NCBI RefSeq assembly: GCF_003054555.1
Contig: NZ_CP026304.1
Span: forward strand, 6,324,001 to 6,388,000
DNA from: Streptomyces lunaelactis
GTDB lineage: Bacteria; Actinomycetota; Actinomycetes; Streptomycetales; Streptomycetaceae
Direction of reading: 5' to 3'
Length of the DNA: 64,000 nt
The position numbers and the translations under genes were made by a program. Below, one piece after another: positions 35,474 through 45,077 of this stretch. The notes beneath the pieces are model-generated. The model saw only the letters and a list, made by a program, of their open reading frames with translations. It had not been told where the DNA came from and did not search any database. Within the stretch, counting starts at the first letter, position 1. Every line of letters starts with the position of its first letter.

Positions 35474-36649
35474 TTACTGACCCGCGAACTTCTTGCTGAC
35501 CGCGTTGTATACGCCCTTGGCCTCGTCACCCAGGCGCGGACCGGCCAGCCAGCCGGCCGTGACCGGGCCGATGGAGGTGTTGGACACCAGCGCGTCCTTG
35601 CCGTCCTGGCCCTTGGCCACCCAGCCGCCGCCGGAGGAACCGCCGGTCATGGTGCAGCCGATGCGGTACATCGTCGGGTCGTTGGCCTTGATGGACAGCC
35701 GGCCCGGCTTGTCGGCGCACTGGAAGAGCTTCTGGCCGTCGAACGGCGGCGCCGCCGGGTAGCCGGTCGCCGTCATGTTGTCGATCTCCGGCACGGCCGG
35801 GGCGCTGAAGTCCACCGGAAGCGCGGAACCGACGGTCTCCTCAAGCGACTTGCCGGTGCCACCCTTCTCGGGGGTGACGTGGATGACGGCGAAGTCGAAC
35901 GGGGCGCCCTGGCCGCCGGTCGCGGCGCCCTGGGAGATCCACTGGTCGGACGTCTGGGCCCAGTCGCCCCACCACACACCGTGGGGAGCGATCTGCTCCT
36001 TGGGTGCCTTCTCCAGGTCGGCGGTGGACTTGGCGCTGTCGTTGTACGACGGCACGAAGGCGATATTGCGGTACCAGCCGCCGCTCTTGCCGGCGTGTAC
36101 ACAGTGGCCCGCGGTCCACACCATGTTGGACTTGCCAGGGTTGGCCGGGTCCTTGACGACGGTCGCGGAGCAGACCATCGAACCCTCGGGGCCGTCGAAG
36201 AAGACCTTGCCGGCCTCGGCGGCGCTGGAGTGGTAAGGCGCCTTCACAGCCTGCGCGTTGACCGGCGCGGGCGTCGGGTCGGTGACACCCTCGTCGCCCG
36301 CGATGTCGTTGTCGACGGGCTTCTCCGGCGGCTTTTCCGCATCGCGCATCCGGTCCGAGTCCCAGAGGTCCTCGATCATCGGGTTGACGAAGTCCTGGGC
36401 CTCACGCAGCCACTTGTCCTTGTCCCAGTTCTTCCACTCGCCGTTCTTCCACTTGTCCAGGTCGATCCCGCGCTCCTTGAGGCGGTCCTTGAGATCGTCC
36501 GGGATAGTGATCTTGTCGTCGGCGGACGAGGTCGCGGTTGCGCTCGGCTTGTCGCCCGCGTTGTCCTCGCTCGGACCGCAGGCGGTGGCAGCCAGCGCGA
36601 GCACGGCGGCGATGGAAGCCGCGGCCAGCGTCGGGCGAATGGGTCGCAT
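35474..36649 (-). CDS. trypsin-like serine protease lipoprotein
   Basis: A 391-residue protein with a signal peptide ending in the lipobox LAATAC (residues 19-24). A long spacer rich in Trp, Lys and Asp (KWKNGEWKNWDKDKW) follows. The chymotrypsin-fold domain from about 140 has all three catalytic residues: His in TAGHCV, Asp in DFAVIHV and Ser in TGGSSGGGW. It is therefore a cell-surface protease, likely active. The ATG at 36649 is divergent from the siderophore locus. Its substrate is unknown. Confidence 0.93.
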   Translation of the reverse strand: MRPIRPTLAAASIAAVLALAATACGPSEDNAGDKPSATATSSADDKITIPDDLKDRLKERGIDLDKWKNGEWKNWDKDKWLREAQDFVNPMIEDLWDSDRMRDAEKPPEKPVDNDIAGDEGVTDPTPAPVNAQAVKAPYHSSAAEAGKVFFDGPEGSMVCSATVVKDPANPGKSNMVWTAGHCVHAGKSGGWYRNIAFVPSYNDSAKSTADLEKAPKEQIAPHGVWWGDWAQTSDQWISQGAATGGQGAPFDFAVIHVTPEKGGTGKSLEETVGSALPVDFSAPAVPEIDNMTATGYPAAPPFDGQKLFQCADKPGRLSIKANDPTMYRIGCTMTGGSSGGGWVAKGQDGKDALVSNTSIGPVTAGWLAGPRLGDEAKGVYNAVSKKFAGQ

Positions 36650-36949
36650 GTCGTGATCCCCCTGGGACTTCAGAACTCTGAACTGTCGGAAATGTGCGAA
36701 ACATTGCTCACCCCGGCGGTGGCAACCGGAGCCGGAGTGCGGCCCCCCACTATGCCGGTGCCGATGGGGACGAGTTGCGGCAGGTCCGCGGTTCCGGCCC
36801 GCAAGGATCTTCCGATTGCCCGTGATCCCCGGCTGTCGGCGTCGTTGGTACGTACGGGGGACACAAGGTCAGCGTTCAGCCCAGGTGGGCGGCCCAAGAG
36901 CGCGGTACCGATGTGCAACGCAACTGTTACAGCTGGAGGACCAACAGCC
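36650..36949. other. protease-siderophore locus intergenic region
   Basis: These 300 bases separate the divergent protease and aminotransferase genes. I looked for a 19-bp DmdR/IdeR iron box (TTAGGTTAGGCTAACC type) and saw none. No small gene is apparent; GGAGGA at 36935-36940 is the ribosome site of the aminotransferase. Confidence 0.5.
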
Positions 36950-38328
36950 GTGGCCGTGACCGAACCTGCCCCGGTGGCGCTGCCCGCCGCGCACGAGGGG
37001 ATTCTGCGCCGACAGTCGCTCCGCGAATCGGCAGCCCGTACGTACGCGCGCTCGCTGCCCATCGTTCCCGTACGGGCCCGGGGGCTGACGATCGAGGGAG
37101 CGGACGGGCGGCGCTATCTCGACTGCCTTTCCGGCGCGGGCACCTTGGCGCTCGGCCACAACCACCCCGTGGTGCTCGAGGCGATCAGGAAGGTCATCGA
37201 CTCGGGGGCGCCGCTGCACGTCCTCGACCTCGCCACCCCGGTCAAGGACGCTTTCACCACCGAGCTGTTCGCCACGCTGCCGCGGCAGTTCGCCGACAAC
37301 GCGCGGATCCAGTTCTGCGGACCGGCCGGCACCGACGCGGTCGAGGCGGCCCAAACAAGCTCGTCCGCACCTCGACCGGCCGCAGTGGCCTCCTCGCCTT
37401 CACCGGCGCGTACCACGGGATGACGGCCGGGGCGCTCGACGTCTCGGGCGGCGCCACCGACGTACGCGTGACCCGGCTGCCCTTCCCGCAGAACTACCGC
37501 TGCCCCTTCGGGATCGGCGGCGAACGTGGCGCCGAACTCGCCGCCCGCTGGACGGAGAGCCTGCTCGACGACCCCAAGGGCGGCGTGCCCACGCCGGCCG
37601 GGATGATCCTGGAACCGGTGCAGGGGGAGGGGGGAGTGATCCCCGCCCCCGACGACTGGATGCGCAGGATGCGTGAGATCACCGCCGCCCGTTCCATCCC
37701 CCTGATTGCCGACGAAGTGCAGACGGGAGTCGGGCGGACCGGCACCTTCTGGGCGGTCGAACACAGCGGAGTCGTGCCCGATGTGATGGTGCTCTCCAAG
37801 GCAATCGGCGGGTCCCTTCCGCTCGCTGTGATCGTCTACCGGTCCGAACTCGACGCCTGGCAGCCCGGCGCCCACGCGGGCACCTTCCGCGGCAACCAAC
37901 TCGCCATGGCAGCAGGCGCCGCCACCCTCGCGTTCGTACGCGAGAACAGGCTCGCCGACCGCGCGGCCACCCTCGGCGCCCGAATGCTGGGCCGCCTGCA
38001 AGGGCTGGCCGCAGCCCACTCCTGCATCGGAGACGTACGAGGCCGGGGCCTGATGATCGGCGTCGAGCTCGTCGACCCGGACGCCGCTGCCCCCGACGCC
38101 CTGGTCCCGCCGACCGCACCCGCCCTCGCCGCCGCCGTCCAGCAGGAGTGCCTGAACCGCGGGCTCATCGTCGAACTCGGCGGACGCCACTCCGGTGTCG
38201 TACGGCTGCTCCCTCCCCTCACCCTCACCGACGAACAGGCCGGGGCCGTACTCGACCGCTTTGCCGACGCCCTGGCAGCCGCCGAGCGCTCCATGCACGA
38301 CAGCACCGACAGCGGGCAGTCCTGCTGA
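36950..38328 (+). pseudogene. diaminobutyrate-type aminotransferase of the NIS locus, frameshifted
   Basis: Two overlapping frames together make one class III PLP aminotransferase of about 459 residues. Frame one starts at GTG 36950 (MAVTEPAPVALPAAHEG; GGAGGA 9 bases upstream) and runs through FCGPAGTDAVEAA. Around 37352-37357 (CAAACA) the homology jumps to the -1 frame, continuing KLVRTSTGRSGLLAF, the LIADEVQTGVGRTG strand and the PLP lysine in VLSKAIGGS, to 38328. One base appears lost or two gained. It may be a sequencing error in the A-run or a real lesion. Intact homologues make diaminobutyrate or a related amine for the siderophore. Confidence 0.8.
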
Positions 38329-38356
38329 CCCGGACAAAACACAAGGAAGCCCTGCC

Positions 38357-40258
38357 GTGAACCCCACCCCCGTACCCGATGTGCCCGAGGCCGACGGCCG
38401 TCCCACCACTTACCACCGAGGACAGGGCGAAATGTGCGGCCCCCTCACGGCCGAGGCGGCGACGGTGCCGCGCCAACAGACGGGGGGTCTCGGTGAACAG
38501 CTCACCTCCTCCGCAGGCTCGCCCCCCGGCGCCCGATCGGCGCAACTCCTGGACCACCCGGACCCGTACCGCGCAGCCGACGCGGCGGCCGTCGAGAATC
38601 TGCTCCGCTGCTGGGTACGGGAGAACAGCCTCCCCGAGCCGGACGGAGCCACCCTGCGCATCCCGCTGAGTGCCAGCGGCACCGCGCTGCTCGTGCCCGT
38701 CCGGTACTGGTCGGCCACCGGATGGCACCGCTTCGGCCTGCCCGCCCTGGAGGGAGGACAGCAGGACGCCCCCGGCGCGGACGCCGTCACCGTCGCCGCG
38801 CTCCTCGGCCGGGAAGCGGGCCAGAGCGAAGGAGCCGAACTGGTCGGCCGGGTCGCCGACTCGGTACGGCGCACTGCCGAATTCATCACCGACCGCCGCG
38901 CACGCCCCACACCCGCGCCCGAGGCGGATCTCTTCCTCACCGCAGAACAGTCGCTCCTGTTCGGCCACCCCCTGCACCCGACGCCCAAGAGTCGCGAGGG
39001 GCTCTCCGAGGCCGAAGTGGGGCTCTACTCACCGGAGTTGTACGGCTCCTTCCCGCTGCACTGGATGGCCGTCGACCGATCTGTCCTGGCCACCGACTCG
39101 GCCTGGACCGAACAGGGCCGCACCCTGCCGGCCGAGCAACTCACCGCCCGACTCTGCGGAGACCTCCAACTCCCCGACCACACGGTTCCCTTGCCGCTGC
39201 ACCCCTGGCAGGCCCGCGAACTGAAGCACCGCCCCGCCGTCGCCGCCCTCCTCGACGCCGGTCTCCTGCACGACCTCGGTCCCTACGGAGAGCGGTGGCA
39301 CCCCACGTCGTCGGTCCGCACCGTCCACCGTCCCGGCGCCCCGGCCATGCTCAAGCTCTCCCTCGGCGTACGCATCACCAACTCCCGTCGTGAGAACCTC
39401 CGCAAAGAACTCCACCGCGGCGTCGAGGTGCACCGGCTGCTCCGCACCGGCCTCGCCGATCAGTGGCGGGCCGCCCACCCCGGCTTCGACATCGTGCGGG
39501 ACCCGGCCTGGCTGGCCGTCGACACCGCCGACGGCGAACCCGTGCCCGGACTCGACGTCATGCTGCGCCACAACCCGTTCGGCCTCGGGGACGACGCCGT
39601 CTGCATCGCCGGACTGACCGCGCTCCGGCCCTGGCCGGGCCGCGCCGTAATGCACTCGCGCCTCGCCGACACCGTGGAACGGCTCTCCGCGCACACCGGC
39701 CGTCCCACCGGCGCGGTCGCCGCCGAGTGGTTCCTGCGCTACCTCGACCATGTCGTGCGTCCGGTGCTCTGGCTGGACGCCACCGCCGGTATCGCTCTCG
39801 AAGCCCACCAACAGAACACGCTGGTGATCCTCGACCCCGACGGGTGGCCCGTCGGCGGCCGCTACCGCGACAACCAGGGCTACTACTTCCGCGAGTCCCA
39901 CCGCGCCGAACTCGAGCACCGCCTCCCCGGCATCAGCACAGTCAGCGACACGTTTGTATCCGACGACGTCACCGACGAGCGCTTCGCCTACTACCTCGGC
40001 ATCAACAACGTCCTCGGGCTGATCGGCGCCTTCGGATCTCAGCACCTCGCCGACGAGCGCGTACTCATCGCCGCCTTCCGACAGTTCCTCGCCGCGAACA
40101 CCGGCCTCGGCTCGCCGCTGCCCGGGCAACTTCTCGAAGCAGCCACGCTGCGGTCCAAGGCCAACCTGCTCACCCGGCTGCACGGCCTCGACGAACTCGT
40201 CGGTCCTGTCGACACCCAGTCCGTCTACGTCACCATCACCAACCCCCTTCGTCCCTGA
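38357..40258 (+). CDS. IucA/IucC-family NIS siderophore synthetase (first)
   Basis: A 633-residue ligase. GTG 38357 follows AAGGAAG. Family motifs are GHPLHPTPKSREG near 195, PLHPWQARE, WHPTSSVRT, LKLSLGVRITNSRREN and ALEAHQQNTLV, which form the ATP and citrate pocket. These enzymes join a carboxylate such as citrate to an amine or alcohol without a peptide synthetase. The first 50 residues are variable. It lies 28 bases after the aminotransferase and is in one operon with the next two genes. Confidence 0.93.
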   Translation: MNPTPVPDVPEADGRPTTYHRGQGEMCGPLTAEAATVPRQQTGGLGEQLTSSAGSPPGARSAQLLDHPDPYRAADAAAVENLLRCWVRENSLPEPDGATLRIPLSASGTALLVPVRYWSATGWHRFGLPALEGGQQDAPGADAVTVAALLGREAGQSEGAELVGRVADSVRRTAEFITDRRARPTPAPEADLFLTAEQSLLFGHPLHPTPKSREGLSEAEVGLYSPELYGSFPLHWMAVDRSVLATDSAWTEQGRTLPAEQLTARLCGDLQLPDHTVPLPLHPWQARELKHRPAVAALLDAGLLHDLGPYGERWHPTSSVRTVHRPGAPAMLKLSLGVRITNSRRENLRKELHRGVEVHRLLRTGLADQWRAAHPGFDIVRDPAWLAVDTADGEPVPGLDVMLRHNPFGLGDDAVCIAGLTALRPWPGRAVMHSRLADTVERLSAHTGRPTGAVAAEWFLRYLDHVVRPVLWLDATAGIALEAHQQNTLVILDPDGWPVGGRYRDNQGYYFRESHRAELEHRLPGISTVSDTFVSDDVTDERFAYYLGINNVLGLIGAFGSQHLADERVLIAAFRQFLAANTGLGSPLPGQLLEAATLRSKANLLTRLHGLDELVGPVDTQSVYVTITNPLRP

Positions 40259-40299
40259 GGGAACACAACCCGACCGAACTGCGAGAGGAGAGCGCCACC

Positions 40300-41037
40300 G
40301 TGCCTCCCACCGATGCGCGCACCGACACCGGAGCCGGTCCCACCCCCCAGCTGGGCAGGGGCGTCGAGGACACCTTGGATCTGCGGCTTCCCGAGGAGCT
40401 CCTCGCGCTGTTCCGGGAGGACGAGCTGACCTTCGGCTCCCCTCAGCCGGACGTCAGTCGTGTTGGTGATCTGCTGGACGCCCCCGCCGACTGGGGGCCC
40501 GTCACCACCTCGGTCGGCTCCGTCCACCTCGTCCCCGTACGCATCGAACGCGATCTGCCCCTGATCAGCCGCTGGATGAACGACCCTGCCGTGGCGGCGT
40601 TCTGGGAACTCGCGGGACCCGAATCCATCACCGCCGCCCATCTGCGCACCCAGCTCGACGGGGACGGGCGCAGCATCCCCTGTCTCGGAGTACTCAGCGG
40701 CACCCCGATGAGCTATTTCGAGATCTACCGCGCCGACCTCGACCCGCTGGCACGGCACTATCCAGCCCGTCCTCATGACACCGGTATCCATCTCCTCATC
40801 GGCAACGTCGCCGACCGCGGCCGCGGTGTCGGCTCCACCCTCCTCAGAGCCGTCGCCGACCTCGTTCTCGACAATCGCCCCCGCTGTGCACGTGTCATCG
40901 CAGAACCCCACCTGCGCAACACCCCCTCCGTCTCAGCCTTCCTGAGCGCCGGCTTCCGCTTCTCCGCCGAAGTCGACCTCCCTGACAAGCGAGCCGCCCT
41001 CATGGTCCGCGACCGCGCCCTTCGCAGACTGTTGTGA
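40300..41037 (+). CDS. GNAT siderophore acyltransferase (IucB/AlcB-like)
   Basis: A 245-residue protein. GTG 40300 has GAGAGGAGAG 8 bases upstream. The N-terminal 60 residues are variable. The acyl-CoA fold follows, with RWMNDPAVAAFWELAGP, MSYFEIYRADLDPLARHY and the CoA loop GNVADRGRGVGSTLL. The family acylates hydroxylamines or amines of NIS siderophores. Its stop overlaps a possible GTG of the next gene. No N-hydroxylase that would make its usual substrate is encoded nearby. Confidence 0.92.
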   Translation: MPPTDARTDTGAGPTPQLGRGVEDTLDLRLPEELLALFREDELTFGSPQPDVSRVGDLLDAPADWGPVTTSVGSVHLVPVRIERDLPLISRWMNDPAVAAFWELAGPESITAAHLRTQLDGDGRSIPCLGVLSGTPMSYFEIYRADLDPLARHYPARPHDTGIHLLIGNVADRGRGVGSTLLRAVADLVLDNRPRCARVIAEPHLRNTPSVSAFLSAGFRFSAEVDLPDKRAALMVRDRALRRLL

Positions 41038-41096
41038 CCGATCCGCTGCCTTACATACACCGCTCGACCCGCATCGGTTCCACTCGAGGAGTCCCC

Positions 41097-42905
41097 GTGC
41101 CGAAGTCCCCTGCCACCCCTGACTCCGCACAGCCGACGGCGGTCCCGTTCACCCCGCCCGGACTGAACTCGCAGGCCTGGAACCGGGCGGCCGGCCGCCT
41201 CCTCGCCAAGACGCTCGGCGAGTTCTCTTACGAAGAGATCATCGAGCCGGTCCCGGGCGAGGACGGCCGGTACAGCCTCGCGCTCGACGACGCCGGCACA
41301 CTGTCCTTCCGGGCCCGGCGCGGTGCGTACGGAAGCTGGCGCGTCGACCCCGACTCCATCGAGTACGAAGGCAGGCGCTTCAGCGACCCGCTCGCCTTCC
41401 TCGCCCGGGCGCGCCGTCTCCTCGCCCTCGACGGAGCCACCCTCGGCCATCTGCTGCGAGAGCTGACCACCACCCTCGCCTCCGACACCAGGCTCGATCA
41501 CACCGCGCTGACCGCGGCCGAGCTCGCGGAGCTCGGCTATGCCGAACTCGAAGGCCACCAGACCGGCCACCCCTGGATCGTTCTCAACAAGGGCCGCATC
41601 GGTTTCTCCGCCACCGACACCGCCCTGTGGGCGCCCGAGGCCCGCCGACCCGCCCGGCTGCCGTGGATCGCGGTCAGCTCCACCCTCGCCGCCTACCGCG
41701 GAGTGCCTGCGCTCGCCGCCCCCGAGGACCTTTACGCCCGCGAACTGGACGCCCCCGTACGGGAGTCCTTCACAGCCGCGCTGTGCGCCAGAGGCCTCGA
41801 CCCCGCCACGTACCTCTTCCTGCCCGTACACCCCTGGCAGTGGGACGAGGTGCTCCTGCCCCTCTTCGCTCCCGCCATCGCCCAGGGCAACATCGTCCTG
41901 CTCCCCACCGACGGCGATCGGCGGCTGCCGCAGCAGTCCATCCGTACGTTCGCGAACCTGGACCGCACCGACCGGCACACCGTCAAGCTTCCGCTGTCGA
42001 TCCTCAACACCCTGGTCTGGCGCGGACTGCCCACCGAACGCACCCTTGCCGCTCCCGCCGTCACCTCCTGGGTGCACGGACTGTGCGACGCGGACCCCTT
42101 CCTGCGCGACGAGTGCGGTGTGATCTTGCTCGGCGAGGTCGCCTCGGTCACCGTCGAGCACCCCCTCTACGACCACCTCCCTGAGGTGCCGTACCAGTAC
42201 AAGGAACTCCTCGGCGCGATCTGGCGCGAGCCGCTCCACGCCCGGCTCGCCCCCGGCGAGCGGGCCCGTACCCTCGCCTCGCTCCTCCACACCGATCCGC
42301 GGGGCCGCTCCTTCACCGCGGAGCTGGTCGAGCGCTCCGGGCTCGCCCCCACCGTCTGGCTCCAGCGACTCTTCTCCGCGTTGCTGCCTCCGCTGCTGCG
42401 TTTCCTCTACCGCTACGGCACCGTCTTCTCCCCGCACGGCGAGAACGCCATCGTCGTCTACGACGAGCAGGATGTTCCGGTACGTCTCGCGATCAAGGAT
42501 TTCGTCGACGATGTGAACGTCAGCGCCCGGCCGCTGCCCGAACACGACTCGATGCCCGAGGACGTACGGCGGACCCTCCTTACCGAGGAGCCCGCTTTCC
42601 TCACTCAGTTCATCCACTCCGGGCTCTTCGTGGGTGTGTTCCGCTTTCTCGCACCGCTCTGCGAGGAGCAGCTGGGCGTATCGGAAGTGCGGTTCTACTC
42701 GCTCGTACGGGCGGAGATCCTGCGGCACCAGGCGCGCTTCCCGGAGCTCAAGGAGCGCTACGAGATGTTCGACCTGCTCACGCCGCGTATCGAGCGCCTC
42801 TGCCTCAACCGGAACCGGCTCCACCTGGACGGCTACCGCGACCGTCCCCACCGCCCCCACGCCGCGGTCCATGGCACCGTCCCGAACCCGCTGAGCGCCT
42901 CCTGA
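41097..42905 (+). CDS. IucA/IucC-family NIS siderophore synthetase (second)
   Basis: A 602-residue ligase of the same family as the gene two upstream. GTG 41097 is chosen because GAGGAG ends 7 bases before it; a GTG at 41034 overlapping the previous stop is an alternative. Motifs are GHPWIVLNKGRIGFS, FLPVHPWQWDE, QQSIRTFANLD, the SPHGENAIVVYD active-site strand and FVDDVNVS. Two synthetases together usually build a symmetric or mixed citrate-type product. Nothing downstream looks like an exporter. Confidence 0.93.
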   Translation: MPKSPATPDSAQPTAVPFTPPGLNSQAWNRAAGRLLAKTLGEFSYEEIIEPVPGEDGRYSLALDDAGTLSFRARRGAYGSWRVDPDSIEYEGRRFSDPLAFLARARRLLALDGATLGHLLRELTTTLASDTRLDHTALTAAELAELGYAELEGHQTGHPWIVLNKGRIGFSATDTALWAPEARRPARLPWIAVSSTLAAYRGVPALAAPEDLYARELDAPVRESFTAALCARGLDPATYLFLPVHPWQWDEVLLPLFAPAIAQGNIVLLPTDGDRRLPQQSIRTFANLDRTDRHTVKLPLSILNTLVWRGLPTERTLAAPAVTSWVHGLCDADPFLRDECGVILLGEVASVTVEHPLYDHLPEVPYQYKELLGAIWREPLHARLAPGERARTLASLLHTDPRGRSFTAELVERSGLAPTVWLQRLFSALLPPLLRFLYRYGTVFSPHGENAIVVYDEQDVPVRLAIKDFVDDVNVSARPLPEHDSMPEDVRRTLLTEEPAFLTQFIHSGLFVGVFRFLAPLCEEQLGVSEVRFYSLVRAEILRHQARFPELKERYEMFDLLTPRIERLCLNRNRLHLDGYRDRPHRPHAAVHGTVPNPLSAS

Positions 42906-42957
42906 TGACCGGACGCGTGATCGCGTTGTCAGTGGCGCCCCGTAGGGTGGTCGGGCT

Positions 42958-44928
42958 ATGACGAAGCCATCCCTCCCCGAGCTCCTCCACGCCGCTGTCA
43001 CCGCCGTCGGCGGCGTGGAACGGCCAGGCCAGGTCACCATGGCCGAGGCCGTCGCCGAAGCCGTCGACGACAATTCCCATCTCCTTGTGCAGGCCGGCAC
43101 CGGTACCGGAAAGTCCCTCGGCTATCTGGTGCCCGCTCTGGCACACGGGGAGCGAGTCGTCGTGGCCACGGCCACCCTGGCCCTGCAGCGCCAGCTCGTG
43201 GAGCGTGACCTTCCGCGCACGGTCGACGCGCTGCACCCGTTGCTTCGGCGCCGGCCCGAGTTCGCCATGCTCAAGGGGCGTTCCAACTACCTCTGTCTGC
43301 ACCGCTTGCACGAGGGCGTACCGCAGGAAGAGGAGGACGGGCTCTTCGACCAGTTCGAGGCCGCCACGCCCACCAGCAAGCTGGGCAAGGACCTGCTGCG
43401 GATGCGCGACTGGGCCGACGAGACCGAGACCGGAGACCGCGACGACCTCACACCCGGGGTCTCCGACCGGGCCTGGGGACAGCTCTCCGTCTCCTCTCGG
43501 GAGTGCCTGGGCGCCACAAAGTGCGCGTACGGCGCCGAGTGCTTCGCCGAGGCCGCCCGCGAGCGCGCCAAGCTCGCCGATGTCGTCGTCACCAACCACG
43601 CGCTCCTCGCGATCGACGCGATCGAGGGTGCTCCTGTGCTCCCTCAGCACGAAGTGCTGATCGTGGACGAGGCCCATGAGCTGGTCTCCCGGGTGACCGG
43701 AGTCGCCACCGGCGAGCTCACTCCCGGGCAGGTCAATCGCGCTGTGCGCCGCTCCGCCAAGCTGGTCAACGAGAAGGCCGCGGACTCCCTCCAGACCGCG
43801 TCCGAGACCTTCGAGCGGGTGATGGAGCTCGCGCTCCCCGGCCGTCTCGAGGAGATCCCCGAGGATCTCGGGTACGCCCTGATGGCGCTGCGCGACGCGG
43901 CGCGAACGGTCATCTCGGCCCTCGGCTCCACCCGCGACAAGTCGGTCCAGGATGAGGACGCCGTGCGCAAGCAGGCGCTCGCCGCCGTCGAGAACATCCA
44001 TGGCGTCGCCGAACGCATCACCCAGGGCTCCGAGTACGACGTCGTCTGGTACGAGCGGCACGACCGTTTTGGCGCCTCCCTGCGGGTGGCTCCGCTCTCC
44101 GTCTCCGGGCTGCTGCGAGAGAAGCTCTTCGCCGACCGATCGGTGGTGCTGACCTCGGCCACCCTCAAGCTGGGCGGTGATTTCAACGGTGTCGGAGCCT
44201 CGCTGGGACTCGCCCCCGAAGGAACCGAGGGCGAGGACGTTCCGCAGTGGAAGGGGCTCGATGTCGGCTCGCCCTTCGACTATCCGAAGCAGGGCATCCT
44301 GTACGTCGCACGCCATCTGGCGACGCCCGGCCGCGAAGGCTCGCGGGACGACATGATGGACGAGCTCGCCGAGCTGGTGGAGGCGGCCGGCGGCCGTACC
44401 CTCGGTCTCTTCTCCTCCATGCGGGGCGCCCAGGCGGCGGCGGAGGAGCTGCGCGGCAGACTCGACAAGCCGATCCTGCTCCAGGGCGAGGAGACCCTCG
44501 GCGAACTGATCAAGGCGTTCTCAGCGGACCCCGAGACCTGCCTGTTCGGAACGCTTTCGCTCTGGCAGGGCGTCGATGTGCCGGGTGCGGGCTGTCAGCT
44601 GGTGGTGATGGACCGTATCCCGTTCCCGCGCCCCGATGATCCGCTGATGAGCGCCCGGCAGAAGGCGGTGGAGCAGGGTGGCGGCAACGGCTTCATGGCT
44701 GTCGCCGCGACGCATGCGGCGCTGCTGATGGCTCAGGGCGCGGGCCGTCTCGTACGTGCCACGGGCGACCGGGGTGTCGTCGCGGTACTCGACCCGCGGC
44801 TGGCCAATGCCCGGTACGGCAGCTATCTGCGCGCCTCGTTGCCGGACTTCTGGTACACCACGGACCGCGGTCAGGCGCGTCGCTCGCTGGCAGCGATCGA
44901 CGCCGCAGCCAAGGCGGACGGCAAGTAG
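42958..44928 (+). CDS. DinG/XPD-type ATP-dependent DNA helicase
   Basis: A 656-residue superfamily 2 helicase with an iron-sulfur domain. Walker A is QAGTGTGKSLGY (about 41-52). The four cysteines that hold the cluster are one in SNYLCLHRL and three in ECLGATKCAYGAECF. DEAH box is VDEAHEL. The C-terminal motif QGAGRLVR is present. It unwinds 5'-3' and helps repair. It is full length. I see no LexA box before ATG 42958, so SOS control is not supported despite the nearby lexA. Confidence 0.94.
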   Translation: MTKPSLPELLHAAVTAVGGVERPGQVTMAEAVAEAVDDNSHLLVQAGTGTGKSLGYLVPALAHGERVVVATATLALQRQLVERDLPRTVDALHPLLRRRPEFAMLKGRSNYLCLHRLHEGVPQEEEDGLFDQFEAATPTSKLGKDLLRMRDWADETETGDRDDLTPGVSDRAWGQLSVSSRECLGATKCAYGAECFAEAARERAKLADVVVTNHALLAIDAIEGAPVLPQHEVLIVDEAHELVSRVTGVATGELTPGQVNRAVRRSAKLVNEKAADSLQTASETFERVMELALPGRLEEIPEDLGYALMALRDAARTVISALGSTRDKSVQDEDAVRKQALAAVENIHGVAERITQGSEYDVVWYERHDRFGASLRVAPLSVSGLLREKLFADRSVVLTSATLKLGGDFNGVGASLGLAPEGTEGEDVPQWKGLDVGSPFDYPKQGILYVARHLATPGREGSRDDMMDELAELVEAAGGRTLGLFSSMRGAQAAAEELRGRLDKPILLQGEETLGELIKAFSADPETCLFGTLSLWQGVDVPGAGCQLVVMDRIPFPRPDDPLMSARQKAVEQGGGNGFMAVAATHAALLMAQGAGRLVRATGDRGVVAVLDPRLANARYGSYLRASLPDFWYTTDRGQARRSLAAIDAAAKADGK

Positions 44929-44939
44929 CTCCCCCGACG

Positions 44940-44982
44940 GTGCAGGGCAGTCCTGCACGGGACTGCGGTCGCCTGCAGTCCC
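44940..44982. repeat. two small hairpins after the helicase gene
   Basis: A 7-bp stem (GTGCAGG, 44940-44946, with 44952-44958) and an 8-bp stem (GGGACTGC, 44959-44966, with 44975-44982) lie directly behind the helicase stop. They precede the larger terminator. Confidence 0.55.
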
Positions 44983-45022
44983 GCACACGCCGGCGCCGGC
45001 TTGGCGGGACGCGGGCACAGCA

Positions 45023-45057
45023 GGGCCCCGGGACCGGCGCAGTGGGTCCCGGGGCCC
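45023..45057. terminator. bidirectional terminator between helicase gene and lexA
   Basis: A perfect 13-bp stem (GGGCCCCGGGACC and complement) with a 9-base loop, between convergent genes. Confidence 0.85.
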
Positions 45058-45077
45058 GGTCAGAGCCGGCAGGTCTG

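Noticed and set aside
36650..36949. Iron box for a DmdR/IdeR regulator before the siderophore genes
   Set aside because: No 19-bp TTAGGTTAGGCT-like palindrome is seen on either strand.
37350..37357. Programmed -1 frameshift at CCCAAAC in the aminotransferase
   Set aside because: The heptamer is not in the required phase with the upstream reading frame (codons read GCC CAA ACA), and no downstream pseudoknot is evident; an error or lesion is simpler.
42906..42957. LexA box in front of the DinG-like gene
   Set aside because: No GAAC-N4-GTTC-like repeat lies in the short gap.
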